6,848 nucleotides of DNA from Acidobacteriaceae bacterium UBA1795 (GCA_002314435.1 DCFV01000039.1:1-6848), one strand, 5' to 3'. Positions 1 to 6,791 are shown, counted from the stretch's first letter. Translations and numbers: made by a program. The notes: generated by a model not told the origin, from the letters alone.

Positions 1-17
1 TCCTACCTGAGGAGCCA
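1..17 (+). tRNA. 3' end of a tRNA gene, probably tRNA-Asn (partial, cut by the window edge)
   Basis: The first 17 bases fit a tRNA 3' end exactly. Base 1 is the last T-loop base, CCTAC (2-6) is the 3' strand of the T stem, CTGAGGA (7-13) is the 3' strand of the acceptor stem, G (14) is the discriminator, and CCA (15-17) is encoded. The implied 5' acceptor strand is TCCTCAG. This resembles bacterial tRNA-Asn, whose E. coli version ends in CAGAGGAGCCA with the same discriminator G. The rest of the gene lies outside the window, so the anticodon cannot be read. It could instead be a 3'-end copy of the tRNA left as an attachment-site duplication by an integrated element. Confidence 0.72.
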
Positions 18-62
18 ATAAATCATAGACTTACAAGCCTTCCGTGCTGTTTCCCGTGCCAT

Positions 63-467
63 TCACTGCAAACTGAAAGCCAGCTCCGCAATCTTCCCAT
101 TCACTCTGCGCATATCACCCGATTCCGCGTCACCGTAGATGTTCATGGTTGTGCGGATATCCGAGTGCCGCATGAGTTTCTGCTGGACCCCGATTGGCGT
201 TCCTATTGCGTCAATCCACATCCGGTAGGAATGTCGGAATGTGTGCGTTCCGATGTGTCCAATGCCGCAGTTCTTGCTTGCACGGTCCAGCTCCCGCCAA
301 AACCCGGTGTAGGAATATGGCAGTCTGCCGATCTTCAGCGGGCTTGCGAAAATCCAATTACTGTCCGCTGGAAAATCCGTAGCACGCCTCCACTCTTTCA
401 GCCGTTCAAGCAGCTCCCCCGCGATTGCGAAGGACTTCCGAGATTCATCGGTTTTCACATCATCCAC
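63..467 (-). pseudogene. Tyrosine recombinase (phage-type integrase), C-terminal catalytic fragment
   Basis: This encodes about 134 residues matching the C-terminal half of a tyrosine recombinase, the enzymes that integrate or excise elements through a covalent phosphotyrosine intermediate. Visible parts are a VKT at residues 4-6 with the likely beta-hairpin catalytic lysine, HTFRH at 75-79 (H75 and R78 of the HxxR box), LMRHSDIRTT from 98 (H101), and Y111 as the probable nucleophile. The N-terminal SAM-like core-binding domain and the segment holding the first catalytic arginine (usually GLRxSE) are missing. The only start is a GTG at 465-467 lying inside what should be mid-domain. The frame stays open upstream to a TGA at 540-542, with weakly integrase-like sequence. 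Full-length relatives have roughly 350-400 residues. The fragment is therefore almost certainly inactive. Its 3' end lies 45 bases from the tRNA 3' end, as expected of an island integrase at its attachment site. Confidence 0.8.
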
Positions 468-699
468 GTGGACCCTGATTTCACGGTTACGAATCTGTAC
501 GGGCTCCGCTGGAATGAGCCAAGTGAGACGGCATATCCATCAACCTTCATACTCGCTCAAGACGGGAGAATCGTCTTTTCAAAGACCAGCAGAAGCCATG
601 GCGATCGTCTTTCTGCCCAGGAAGCGCTTGATCATCTTCCCTCGAGGTGAGCCGTCCGCCGCGAGGCGAAATGCGAAAGCTGAAGGGCCCATCAGTCTC
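468..699. other. Non-coding gap between the ASPIC/UnbV gene and the integrase remnant
   Basis: This 232-base stretch holds no convincing gene. On the minus strand, 468-539 continues the integrase frame without a start. Beyond the TGA at 540-542 further stops interrupt it, which fits decayed sequence upstream of the truncation. Just after the ASPIC/UnbV stop lies an imperfect 16-base palindrome at 680-695 (CTGA and TCAG arms around GGGCCC, one mismatched pair). It has no following T-run, so it is a weak terminator candidate at best. Confidence 0.5.
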
Positions 700-2412
700 T
701 CAGTTCTCCCGCAGCGCTGGCTCGTCTACATCTATCTGTCGGTCGCCCGCTACGTTTGTCAAGGTCTGCATCGTGCCGCTGGGCCACCGGATTTCTACCG
801 TCGTCGCCATAGTTGCCGTCCCCAGCCCGAAGTGCGCCCTCCGGTCCGACGACGACATGTACCCTGCCGCCGTGTTCATGGTCGCCCATTGCGATCCTGC
901 CGCTGTCGTCACCTTGATCACTGCCCCGATCCCGTCCCGGTTGCTCGTATGCCCCACGAGCCGCAGCGTCAGCCAGTGATTCTTCGTCTCAGTCTCGTTC
1001 AGGAGCACATGCGCCGCCCCGCCGTTTGTCGTCACCACGGCGTCCATCCGTCCGTCGTTGTTCAGGTCCCCGATCGCCATTCCGCGGCCTACCCAGGCAT
1101 CGTGGAAGATGTCACCCGACACGTCCGAGACATCCACGAAGTGCCCCTTCACATTGCGCAGCAGCGCCATCGGCTCCTTGTAGCGCAGCCGGGGTGACAC
1201 CGTCTCAATGTTGTCCATGTCGTGTCCCTGTGAGATCAGCAGGTCCTTCCACCCGTCGTTATCGTAGTCCATAAAACGTAAACTCCAACCCGAGTGAAGT
1301 TGCGACATGGCCGCGAGCCCGCTCGTGAACGACGCGTAGTTGAAGGTGCCGTCCTTGTTGTTCTGGTAGAGCGCGTAGCGCTGGTTCGCAAGGTCCGTCA
1401 CTACCAGGTCAGGCCACCCGTCGTTGTCATAGTCGGTAAAGTCCACTCCCATACCCGCGTACGTGTTCCCGTCGCCATTCACCGCTACACCCGATTCCAG
1501 CCCTACCTCGCTGAACGTGCCGTCCGCCTTCTGGTGAAACAGAAACTCCGGCATCGAATCGTTCGCTACAAACAGGTCGATGCGCCCGTCGCGGTCGTAG
1601 TCTGCCAGTGCAATCCCCAGCGCCTTGGCCGGCGTGTCCAGGTGCAGCTTGTTGGCCACTTCGCTGAAGTGCCCGTTGCCGTCGTTGTGATACACCAGCA
1701 TCGCAATCGGCGGAAACACGTCTGGATGGCAGATGCCGCGATACCCTTCGCGATGTTCGCCGCACCACACATCGTTCCAGTCCCATGTCACGTAGCGGTC
1801 TACCACCAGGTCCAGCCGACCGTCATTGTCCAGGTCCACCCAGGCCGCGCTCGCCGACCATCCCCCACCGCTCACGCCGGCCTTCTCCGTCACATCCGTG
1901 AACGTGCAGTTGCCATTGTTGTGGTACAGGTGGTTGCTACCGTAGCCGGTCACGTACAAGTCTTCATTGCCGTCATTGTCGTAGTCGCCTACAGCCACGC
2001 CCATGCCATAGCCCACGCCCTGTAATCCGGCCTTTTCCGTGATGTCCTCGAACGTTCCGTCCGTCTTCTGGTGATACAGCCGATTCCAGTCCTTCGGCCC
2101 TATCTTCTGTGGCACAAAACCCGGCGGAGTTGGGTCGGTGTATGGCGCCCCATTCACAAGATAGATGTCCAGTCGGCCGTCGTTGTCGCAGTCAAACAGC
2201 GCCACGCCCGAGCCCATCGTCTCCAGCAGGTACTTTCGCGTCGTGTGCGGCGCCACGTGCTGGAAGTGCACGCCCACCTTCTCCGCCACATCTACAAACC
2301 GCGCCGGTACCAGAGCATCGCCCTGCGGCATCACCGTCTGCTGGGCGCCACATGCCGCTGCGCCCAACGTGATGATAGCCAGCAGCGTCGATCCGCTCTG
2401 ATACAGCCTCAT
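700..2412 (-). CDS. CRTAC1-like secreted protein: FG-GAP/VCBS calcium repeats plus ASPIC/UnbV domain
   Basis: This is a predicted exported protein of 570 residues. Residues 1-24 look like a signal peptide (hydrophobic core about 8-20). Cys21 after three alanines could be a lipobox, though without the usual leucine, so a lipoprotein is possible but unproven. Seven calcium-type DxDxDGxxD loops follow at residues 74, 143, 193, 271, 327, 382 and 449, spaced 50-78 residues as in an FG-GAP/VCBS beta-propeller. The C-terminal part (about 490-562: GIGAVIKV, AGYMSSSD, HFGLG, VEIRWPSG) is a typical ASPIC/UnbV domain. Relatives of animal CRTAC1 with this layout are abundant in Acidobacteria and Planctomycetes. 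Their biochemical role is not established, and binding to surface or matrix glycans or proteins is only a guess. An in-frame TTG at 2485-2487 would add 25 Arg/Ala-rich residues. The ATG at 2410-2412 is preferred because AGGGAGG lies 6 bases before it and the signal peptide starts there. Confidence 0.93.
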   Translation of the reverse strand: MRLYQSGSTLLAIITLGAAACGAQQTVMPQGDALVPARFVDVAEKVGVHFQHVAPHTTRKYLLETMGSGVALFDCDNDGRLDIYLVNGAPYTDPTPPGFVPQKIGPKDWNRLYHQKTDGTFEDITEKAGLQGVGYGMGVAVGDYDNDGNEDLYVTGYGSNHLYHNNGNCTFTDVTEKAGVSGGGWSASAAWVDLDNDGRLDLVVDRYVTWDWNDVWCGEHREGYRGICHPDVFPPIAMLVYHNDGNGHFSEVANKLHLDTPAKALGIALADYDRDGRIDLFVANDSMPEFLFHQKADGTFSEVGLESGVAVNGDGNTYAGMGVDFTDYDNDGWPDLVVTDLANQRYALYQNNKDGTFNYASFTSGLAAMSQLHSGWSLRFMDYDNDGWKDLLISQGHDMDNIETVSPRLRYKEPMALLRNVKGHFVDVSDVSGDIFHDAWVGRGMAIGDLNNDGRMDAVVTTNGGAAHVLLNETETKNHWLTLRLVGHTSNRDGIGAVIKVTTAAGSQWATMNTAAGYMSSSDRRAHFGLGTATMATTVEIRWPSGTMQTLTNVAGDRQIDVDEPALREN

Positions 2413-2418
2413 TGCCGG

Positions 2419-2425
2419 CCTCCCT
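2419..2425 (-). promoter_or_regulatory. Shine-Dalgarno fixing the start of the ASPIC/UnbV gene
   Basis: The minus strand reads AGGGAGG, then six bases, then ATG (2412-2410). This decides the start against the upstream TTG, which directly abuts the hairpin at 2488-2508 and has no comparable site. Confidence 0.7.
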
Positions 2426-2487
2426 CTGCAGCCTTCGCCGCGCCCGGCCCGAAGCGCAGCCGCAGGTCGCTCGACGACAGAGAACAA

Positions 2488-2508
2488 CCGCCATCGGGTT
2501 GATGGCGG
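2488..2508 (-). terminator. Perfect 8-bp hairpin, likely terminator of the six-hairpin glycosidase gene
   Basis: CCGCCATC (2488-2495) and GATGGCGG (2501-2508) pair perfectly around a 5-base loop. On the minus strand the stem is followed by TTGTTCTCT, a modest T-rich tail. It lies 108 bases after the TAA of the upstream glycosidase gene and 75 bases before the ASPIC/UnbV ATG. An intrinsic terminator or attenuator separating the two genes is the simplest reading. The tail is short of ideal, so strength is uncertain. Confidence 0.5.
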
Positions 2509-2616
2509 CTAGACCGATGCCCCAGTTGGGATATGGACAAATGGTAGGCGTTGTTTGCTTTTCGCTCTTTCATAGATAGTTGCGCTCACCAGCAATTGGA
2601 TCGATTAACGCGTGGA

Positions 2617-5040
2617 TTATTCGGGGACACGCCAATCGTCATTCGTAATCGGTGCTTCTCCAGAGCTGATAAGTCTCTCCCAACGGCTGCGATATTTCTG
2701 TTCGTAGGAGTGAACGGTCCGATCGTAATTCATGTTCGGGTGGTTTACAAACTGCCAGCTGATGTGAACTTCACGCGCCGACGCAGGCAGATGGAGGCCG
2801 TCTTTCTCGATGCGCAATGGCTTGCCATCCACCGTAGCTTGCAGGGGTTCGAGGAACCAGGGCAGGTGCACCACTACTTGGTCCGGCGCGTGTGTGAAGT
2901 GGTTGTCCAGAGACAGATGTGCCTCATCATTGCCAACTGCGACTAGCGTAAAGCCAACGCGACCAAAAGTGGTTGTCGCGCCGGAAACAGCAATGCGTTT
3001 TCCAGGCCCAAGCCACTCGGGTGAGATCGCGGAGAGCAGGTGCAGATTGCGCCCCTGTTCGCGGACTAGCATGTTGCGCAGCAGGTTGCGGTAGTCCGCG
3101 GCAAACCATGCGTGCGGCGTCAGGTTACCTTCGAAGTCGCGTGTGCCCCAGGGGCGGATTGCGTACTCGAATCCTGCATGGGTCGAACTAGTGTGAAGAA
3201 GTTCCGCGTAAAACTCGCGGAGCGCCTGCTCCTGTTCGCCGCGCACGAGCTCGGTGAGGGTGTTCTTGATCGTTAGGTAGTGATGCAGAAAGATTCCATC
3301 GTCCGGCTCGGCGTATGTACTGATGCCTTCCTGGTACTGAGCTTGCACCTTTTTGAGTGTGGCGGTTACACGTGGATCCCATGGATCGAGCAGCGGCCTT
3401 GGAGTAATCGCCAGAAGGTTTCCCCAGTCAGTGCCCTTCCATGCGCCAGCATCGAGACTGGGCGGCAGCGTACCACCCTGGCTGGCGGAAACCTTGTTGA
3501 GAAGAGCGAAGAAGACAGTCGCGTAGTCGTTGCGCTCCTTCTCAAAGCGCCGGAGCTCAGCCGTGCGGTTCAGAGCGCGGGCGATCTCGATGCCGGCATC
3601 CAGACCGTCAAGAGCAAGGAAGTTGTAACCAGTCAGGTGACCTGGAACATACTCGTTGTCGCGCACATCGGTTGCCGGTATCAGATGCAGCGTATCCTGA
3701 GCGCGCGCCTTCTGGAGCCAGTCGAGCGCGCGGAGCATGGAGGGAAAGACGCTGGCAGCGAAGTCGCGATCGTGGGTGATGCGGTAGTGTTCGCCGAAGG
3801 AGAGCATGGCTTCGCCCCATCCATCAAATTGATCGGGTTGGGAGACGAAGTTGCCGTCGGATTGTTGGCAATCGAGGAAAAAGCCAAGCACTTGTCCGCC
3901 GATGTCTGGGTAGCCGGTGGTGTCGTACATGCGCACGTAGTCGGCATTGTCGCGGAGATAGAAGCGGTGGTACTGCAACTGGCCGGCGGTTTGAATGAAT
4001 CGGCCGTTGACGATGTTGCGGCCCAGCAGGTCGTAGACGAGGCTGGCGTAGAAGGTTTCGACGGGCTTTGTTTCGGGAAGTTCGATCTGCATGCCGCGGC
4101 TCAAAAGCCTGGTCCAGTAGGCTACGACGCCCTGATGCGCTGCGTCGAAGTCAGCCTTCTCCAAGTTGATTGCTTCAGTCGATTCCCTTGCAACTGGAAT
4201 CAACGGCATGATCAGGTCGATGTTGCGGCTCTCCCCGGGCTTGAGTACCAGCGCGTATTCCACCGTGCAGACGGGGGTGGTGGGCGTGAGTTTCAGCGAG
4301 TCGGACGCGGTGGGCAGGATGCGGTTGTAGTGCGTGTTGAAGGTAAGTTGCTCGTGCGGCGCGGGGTCGAGCGGGTAACGGAAGATGATGCGGTTATCGC
4401 GCAGGCAAGAGCCGGAGGCCATACGATAGCTCCAGTCGGCGCGGAACGGCTCGCCCGGCTGAGAGTAGCCGCCAAGCTTGTCGGGCAGCACAGGACGACG
4501 GAAGCGATTATCCGGCTGCGGCTGGGCAGTGGTTTGTTCTCCATCGTAACGCACAGCCGAAGTGAAAAAGGCCGCGCGCGGTTGGGATCCGGAATTCGTG
4601 AGCGTCACACGGATGAAATTGGCGATCTGGCCGGTTGGCGCGGACTCATCTGTCTGTGGCTGCGGAATCTGAGCAGCAAGGACTGTGAGCTTGTAATCGA
4701 TGCCCTCGTCACTGACCTTATATAGGACGATCGGCAGATAGCCTTGCTCTAAGGTGCGAACACGCGCCGCGATGGGTGTGCGCTCGGGTCCAGTGAAGAA
4801 CATCAGCTCGCCGTAGCCTGTGTAGAGGAAGCCTTCGGGCGTGATCTCGGTGGCCGAGGGCGCGTTCATGACTCCGATGACGTCAGTGGGGCGGCTGAAA
4901 TAAGAGAAGGGCTCTCCGGGGCGATCGATATCGGGGTTGACCATCTGCGCGGACAGATGCGCCGACAGCAGCACAGTCAAGAAAGAGCAAAGAGCGAAGA
5001 GCGGCAAGATGGGTCGCGGAGATCCGGCGTTGTGTGTCAT
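2617..5040 (-). CDS. Secreted six-hairpin glycosidase-like protein, specificity unassigned
   Basis: This is an exported protein of 807 residues. A Sec signal peptide occupies residues 1-32 (hydrophobic core 11-28, likely cleavage after a SAQ-type site). An N-terminal beta-rich domain spans about 35-315, an (alpha/alpha)6-barrel-like helical region about 325-670, and a C-terminal beta-sheet domain about 675-765. A charged, aromatic tail of some 40 residues ends the protein. This order resembles clan members such as GH78, GH95, GH63 and GH65. I could not match the diagnostic motifs of any one family, so no substrate is assigned. Acidic clusters that could supply catalytic residues are RDNAD (363-367), DGWGEAM (406-412), EPDDG (578-582) and E625 in GFEYA. 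The ATG at 5038-5040 has AGGA six bases upstream. It lies downstream of an exported fucosidase gene, so a role in breaking down the same polysaccharide outside the cytoplasm is likely but inferred. Confidence 0.82.
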   Translation of the reverse strand: MTHNAGSPRPILPLFALCSFLTVLLSAHLSAQMVNPDIDRPGEPFSYFSRPTDVIGVMNAPSATEITPEGFLYTGYGELMFFTGPERTPIAARVRTLEQGYLPIVLYKVSDEGIDYKLTVLAAQIPQPQTDESAPTGQIANFIRVTLTNSGSQPRAAFFTSAVRYDGEQTTAQPQPDNRFRRPVLPDKLGGYSQPGEPFRADWSYRMASGSCLRDNRIIFRYPLDPAPHEQLTFNTHYNRILPTASDSLKLTPTTPVCTVEYALVLKPGESRNIDLIMPLIPVARESTEAINLEKADFDAAHQGVVAYWTRLLSRGMQIELPETKPVETFYASLVYDLLGRNIVNGRFIQTAGQLQYHRFYLRDNADYVRMYDTTGYPDIGGQVLGFFLDCQQSDGNFVSQPDQFDGWGEAMLSFGEHYRITHDRDFAASVFPSMLRALDWLQKARAQDTLHLIPATDVRDNEYVPGHLTGYNFLALDGLDAGIEIARALNRTAELRRFEKERNDYATVFFALLNKVSASQGGTLPPSLDAGAWKGTDWGNLLAITPRPLLDPWDPRVTATLKKVQAQYQEGISTYAEPDDGIFLHHYLTIKNTLTELVRGEQEQALREFYAELLHTSSTHAGFEYAIRPWGTRDFEGNLTPHAWFAADYRNLLRNMLVREQGRNLHLLSAISPEWLGPGKRIAVSGATTTFGRVGFTLVAVGNDEAHLSLDNHFTHAPDQVVVHLPWFLEPLQATVDGKPLRIEKDGLHLPASAREVHISWQFVNHPNMNYDRTVHSYEQKYRSRWERLISSGEAPITNDDWRVPE

Positions 5041-5046
5041 GGCGAT

Positions 5047-5050
5047 TCCT
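5047..5050 (-). promoter_or_regulatory. Shine-Dalgarno of the six-hairpin glycosidase gene
   Basis: The minus strand carries AGGA six bases before the ATG, with a second AGGA five bases further upstream. This supports the start at 5040, which is directly followed by a coherent signal peptide. Confidence 0.55.
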
Positions 5051-5120
5051 GTCCTGTGGCATTCTTGACGGCGGTTGCGCGAGCGAGCCAGTTTGCAGAG
5101 AAGTGTTTTGGAGGTAAAGA

Positions 5121-5134
5121 TGAAACAATTTTCA
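5121..5134. promoter_or_regulatory. Candidate LacI-family operator upstream of the six-hairpin glycosidase gene
   Basis: TGAAACAATTTTCA is a 14-base inverted repeat with perfect TGAAA/TTTCA arms. It fits the TG-N-AA-N-CG-N-TT-N-CA pattern typical of LacI/GalR-family operators at every fixed position except the central CG, here AA. It lies 81-94 bases upstream of the glycosidase ATG, a plausible promoter position. No regulator gene is in the window and I found no clear -35/-10 pair, so this is a candidate only. Confidence 0.3.
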
Positions 5135-5202
5135 CGTTTTGAGCCGTGCGGGAAAAGTGGATGAACTGCTTTGCGGCTACTGAGTTGTTCGGGGGATATT
5201 GA

Positions 5203-5233
5203 GGAGCAGTTGCCGCGAGAACGGAACTGCTCC
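5203..5233 (-). terminator. Strong hairpin just after the fucosidase stop, terminator or attenuator
   Basis: GGAGCAGTT (5203-5211) and AACTGCTCC (5225-5233) form a perfect 9-bp stem. After one bulged G it continues as CCG/CGG around the loop CGAGAA. It begins 11 bases after the TGA of the fucosidase gene (5245-5247) on the minus strand. No T-run follows, so it may act as a Rho-dependent stop, an mRNA 3'-end stabiliser or an attenuator instead of a classic intrinsic terminator. Confidence 0.5.
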
Positions 5234-5244
5234 CCGATGAGTGA

Positions 5245-6783
5245 TCAGGCGAGATCGACTTTGAGCGTGAGGCCAATCTCCGAGGTGTGGGCCACAGGAA
5301 CGGTGACGTGCAACCCGTCGTTCTTCTGGTTCCAGGTTAGATCGCCGTCGTAACCGAGGATGCGGACGCGCTGGATTTTGCCGATTGCCTGCGGGCTCAA
5401 CAGTCCCAGAGACTTGACGACGGCTTCGTCGGGACGGCCCATCACGAAGGAGTAGATTGTGCTGCCCTTCGTGGTAAAGCGAATGTCCTCGGCGGTGAGC
5501 GCCTGCTGCTTGTCCTCGTTGAAGTTGCCGGCCTCAATCTTGCGCTGAGTTGACGGCCCTTCGCCGTAGGCCTTCCACGGACGCGAGGAGTAGATGCCTT
5601 CAGAGTTGACCTGCATCCACGCGGTGATGTCGTCGAGGACCTTAATCTCTTCAGAATCGAGTTCGCCGGAGTTGGGCAGCGGGAAGTTGAGCAACAGGTT
5701 GCCGTTCTTGCTGACAATGTCGACGAGCATGTCGATGACTGTTTTTGCCGACTTGTATTTGGCGCCACGCTTATAGTGCCACTCGCCAATGCACGTGTCC
5801 GTCTGCCAGGGGTTCGGAGAGATGCCATCAGCAACGCCGCGTTCGTGGTCCAGAGCGCAGGTGCCGACGGCGCAGTCAGTGTTTTCCTTGCTGTTATAGA
5901 CGGCTTCAACTTTTCCGCCGTGTTGGTCTGCGCTAGCGTTGTACAGATGCGCGACCATTTGCAGGCCGTAGTCCTCGAAGGGAAGATGGCCGTCGGTGTA
6001 GAGAAGGTCAGGTGTGTACTTGTCGATGAGGTCAGTGATGCGAGCCAGATAGTGGCGCTTCCATGCATCGGGAATGCCGTCGTCATTCCAATCGAGCTTG
6101 TCGCCGAAGCGCTCGACATCGGCGTCGTGATAGAGATCGGCGTAGCGCGCATCTGTACCGTCGTAGGGTACGCCGGCCAGGGGGCCGGTCTTGTCGGAAC
6201 AGTGGGCGACCGCGAACCACTTGTAGCTGATCCACAGATGTTCGCTGACACCGAATCGCAAACCATGCTTGAGCGCGGCGTCACGCCAGATTCCGACGAC
6301 ATCCTTTCTGGGGCCCATTTTTACTGAATTCCAGCGGGTGTACTTGGAATCCCAGAGATCGAAGTTGTCATGATGCACACCCATGCTGACGAAGTAGCGG
6401 GCACCGGCCTTCTTATACTGTCCCATCAGATGATCGGGGTCCCACTTGTCGGCGTGCCAGCGGTCCACGAGATCCTTATAGCCCACTTTGGATGGATGAC
6501 CATATGTTGCAACATGATACTTGTACTGGTCGGAGCCCTGCATGTACATGTTGCGCGCGTACCAGTCGCCAGCTTCGACGGCCGATTGCGGACCCCAGTG
6601 CGACCAGATGCCGAACTTCGCGTCTCGGAACCACTCGGGAATGCGATAGGTTCGCAACGACGAACGTGTGGGCTGGAAGGGTCCGGTGGCCAGGCCGCCC
6701 TTTGCGCGAGCGATGCGTGGCAGTGCCAATGTGGAACAGGCTCCACCCACCAATTGAAGTAATTCACGCCGGCTGATCGGCAT
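5245..6783 (-). CDS. Exported alpha-L-fucosidase, glycoside hydrolase family 29
   Basis: This is a retaining alpha-L-fucosidase that would release terminal fucose from glycans, predicted to act outside the cytoplasm. Residues 1-28 are a twin-arginine signal (SRRELL at 4-9, hydrophobic stretch to about 21, ARA cleavage site near 28), so it should be exported folded by Tat. GH29 hallmarks in order are FGIWSHWGPQS (57-67), the HHDNFDLWDS block (137-146, usually HHDGF), LLYTDG (260-265) with D264 as the likely nucleophile, and KNGNLLLNFPLPNSGEL (359-375). The acid/base residue, variable in this family, was not identified. A beta-sandwich domain follows from about 400. The length of 512 is normal. 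An insertion at about 195-245 contains a DxNxDGxxD calcium-type loop (231-239). The ATG at 6781-6783 has AGGAGG eight bases upstream. It is the first of three consecutive exported-protein genes. Confidence 0.94.
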   Translation of the reverse strand: MPISRRELLQLVGGACSTLALPRIARAKGGLATGPFQPTRSSLRTYRIPEWFRDAKFGIWSHWGPQSAVEAGDWYARNMYMQGSDQYKYHVATYGHPSKVGYKDLVDRWHADKWDPDHLMGQYKKAGARYFVSMGVHHDNFDLWDSKYTRWNSVKMGPRKDVVGIWRDAALKHGLRFGVSEHLWISYKWFAVAHCSDKTGPLAGVPYDGTDARYADLYHDADVERFGDKLDWNDDGIPDAWKRHYLARITDLIDKYTPDLLYTDGHLPFEDYGLQMVAHLYNASADQHGGKVEAVYNSKENTDCAVGTCALDHERGVADGISPNPWQTDTCIGEWHYKRGAKYKSAKTVIDMLVDIVSKNGNLLLNFPLPNSGELDSEEIKVLDDITAWMQVNSEGIYSSRPWKAYGEGPSTQRKIEAGNFNEDKQQALTAEDIRFTTKGSTIYSFVMGRPDEAVVKSLGLLSPQAIGKIQRVRILGYDGDLTWNQKNDGLHVTVPVAHTSEIGLTLKVDLA

Positions 6784-6791
6784 CGAGATAT

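Noticed and set aside
579..635. An 18-codon minus-strand frame (starting MIKRFLGRKT) after the ASPIC/UnbV gene
   Set aside because: It is too short and has no recognisable relation to the integrase or anything else, so chance is the simplest explanation.
165..1197. Long plus-strand frames opposite the integrase and the ASPIC/UnbV gene
   Set aside because: They are antisense to well-recognised minus-strand domains, show no known motifs and have low-complexity Arg/Pro/His-rich translations typical of shadow frames.
2413..2487. 25-residue N-terminal extension of the ASPIC/UnbV protein from a TTG start
   Set aside because: It would place an Arg/Ala-rich stretch before a normal signal peptide, and the ATG at 2412 has a much better ribosome site.
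2413..2616. Promoter for the ASPIC/UnbV gene
   Set aside because: Weak TTG-like and TATGAA-like hexamers exist on the minus strand, but their spacing and match are too poor to annotate.
3280..4725. A 481-codon plus-strand frame inside the six-hairpin glycosidase gene
   Set aside because: It is antisense to a gene with a signal peptide, good ribosome site and coherent glycosidase domains. Its own translation shows no recognisable domain or start signal, and long antisense frames are common at this GC content.
5201..5213. TGAGGAGC-like match to the tRNA 3' end, as a possible second attachment-site copy
   Set aside because: The shared stretch is under ten bases, lacks the CCA and T-stem, and is part of the self-pairing hairpin at 5203-5233.
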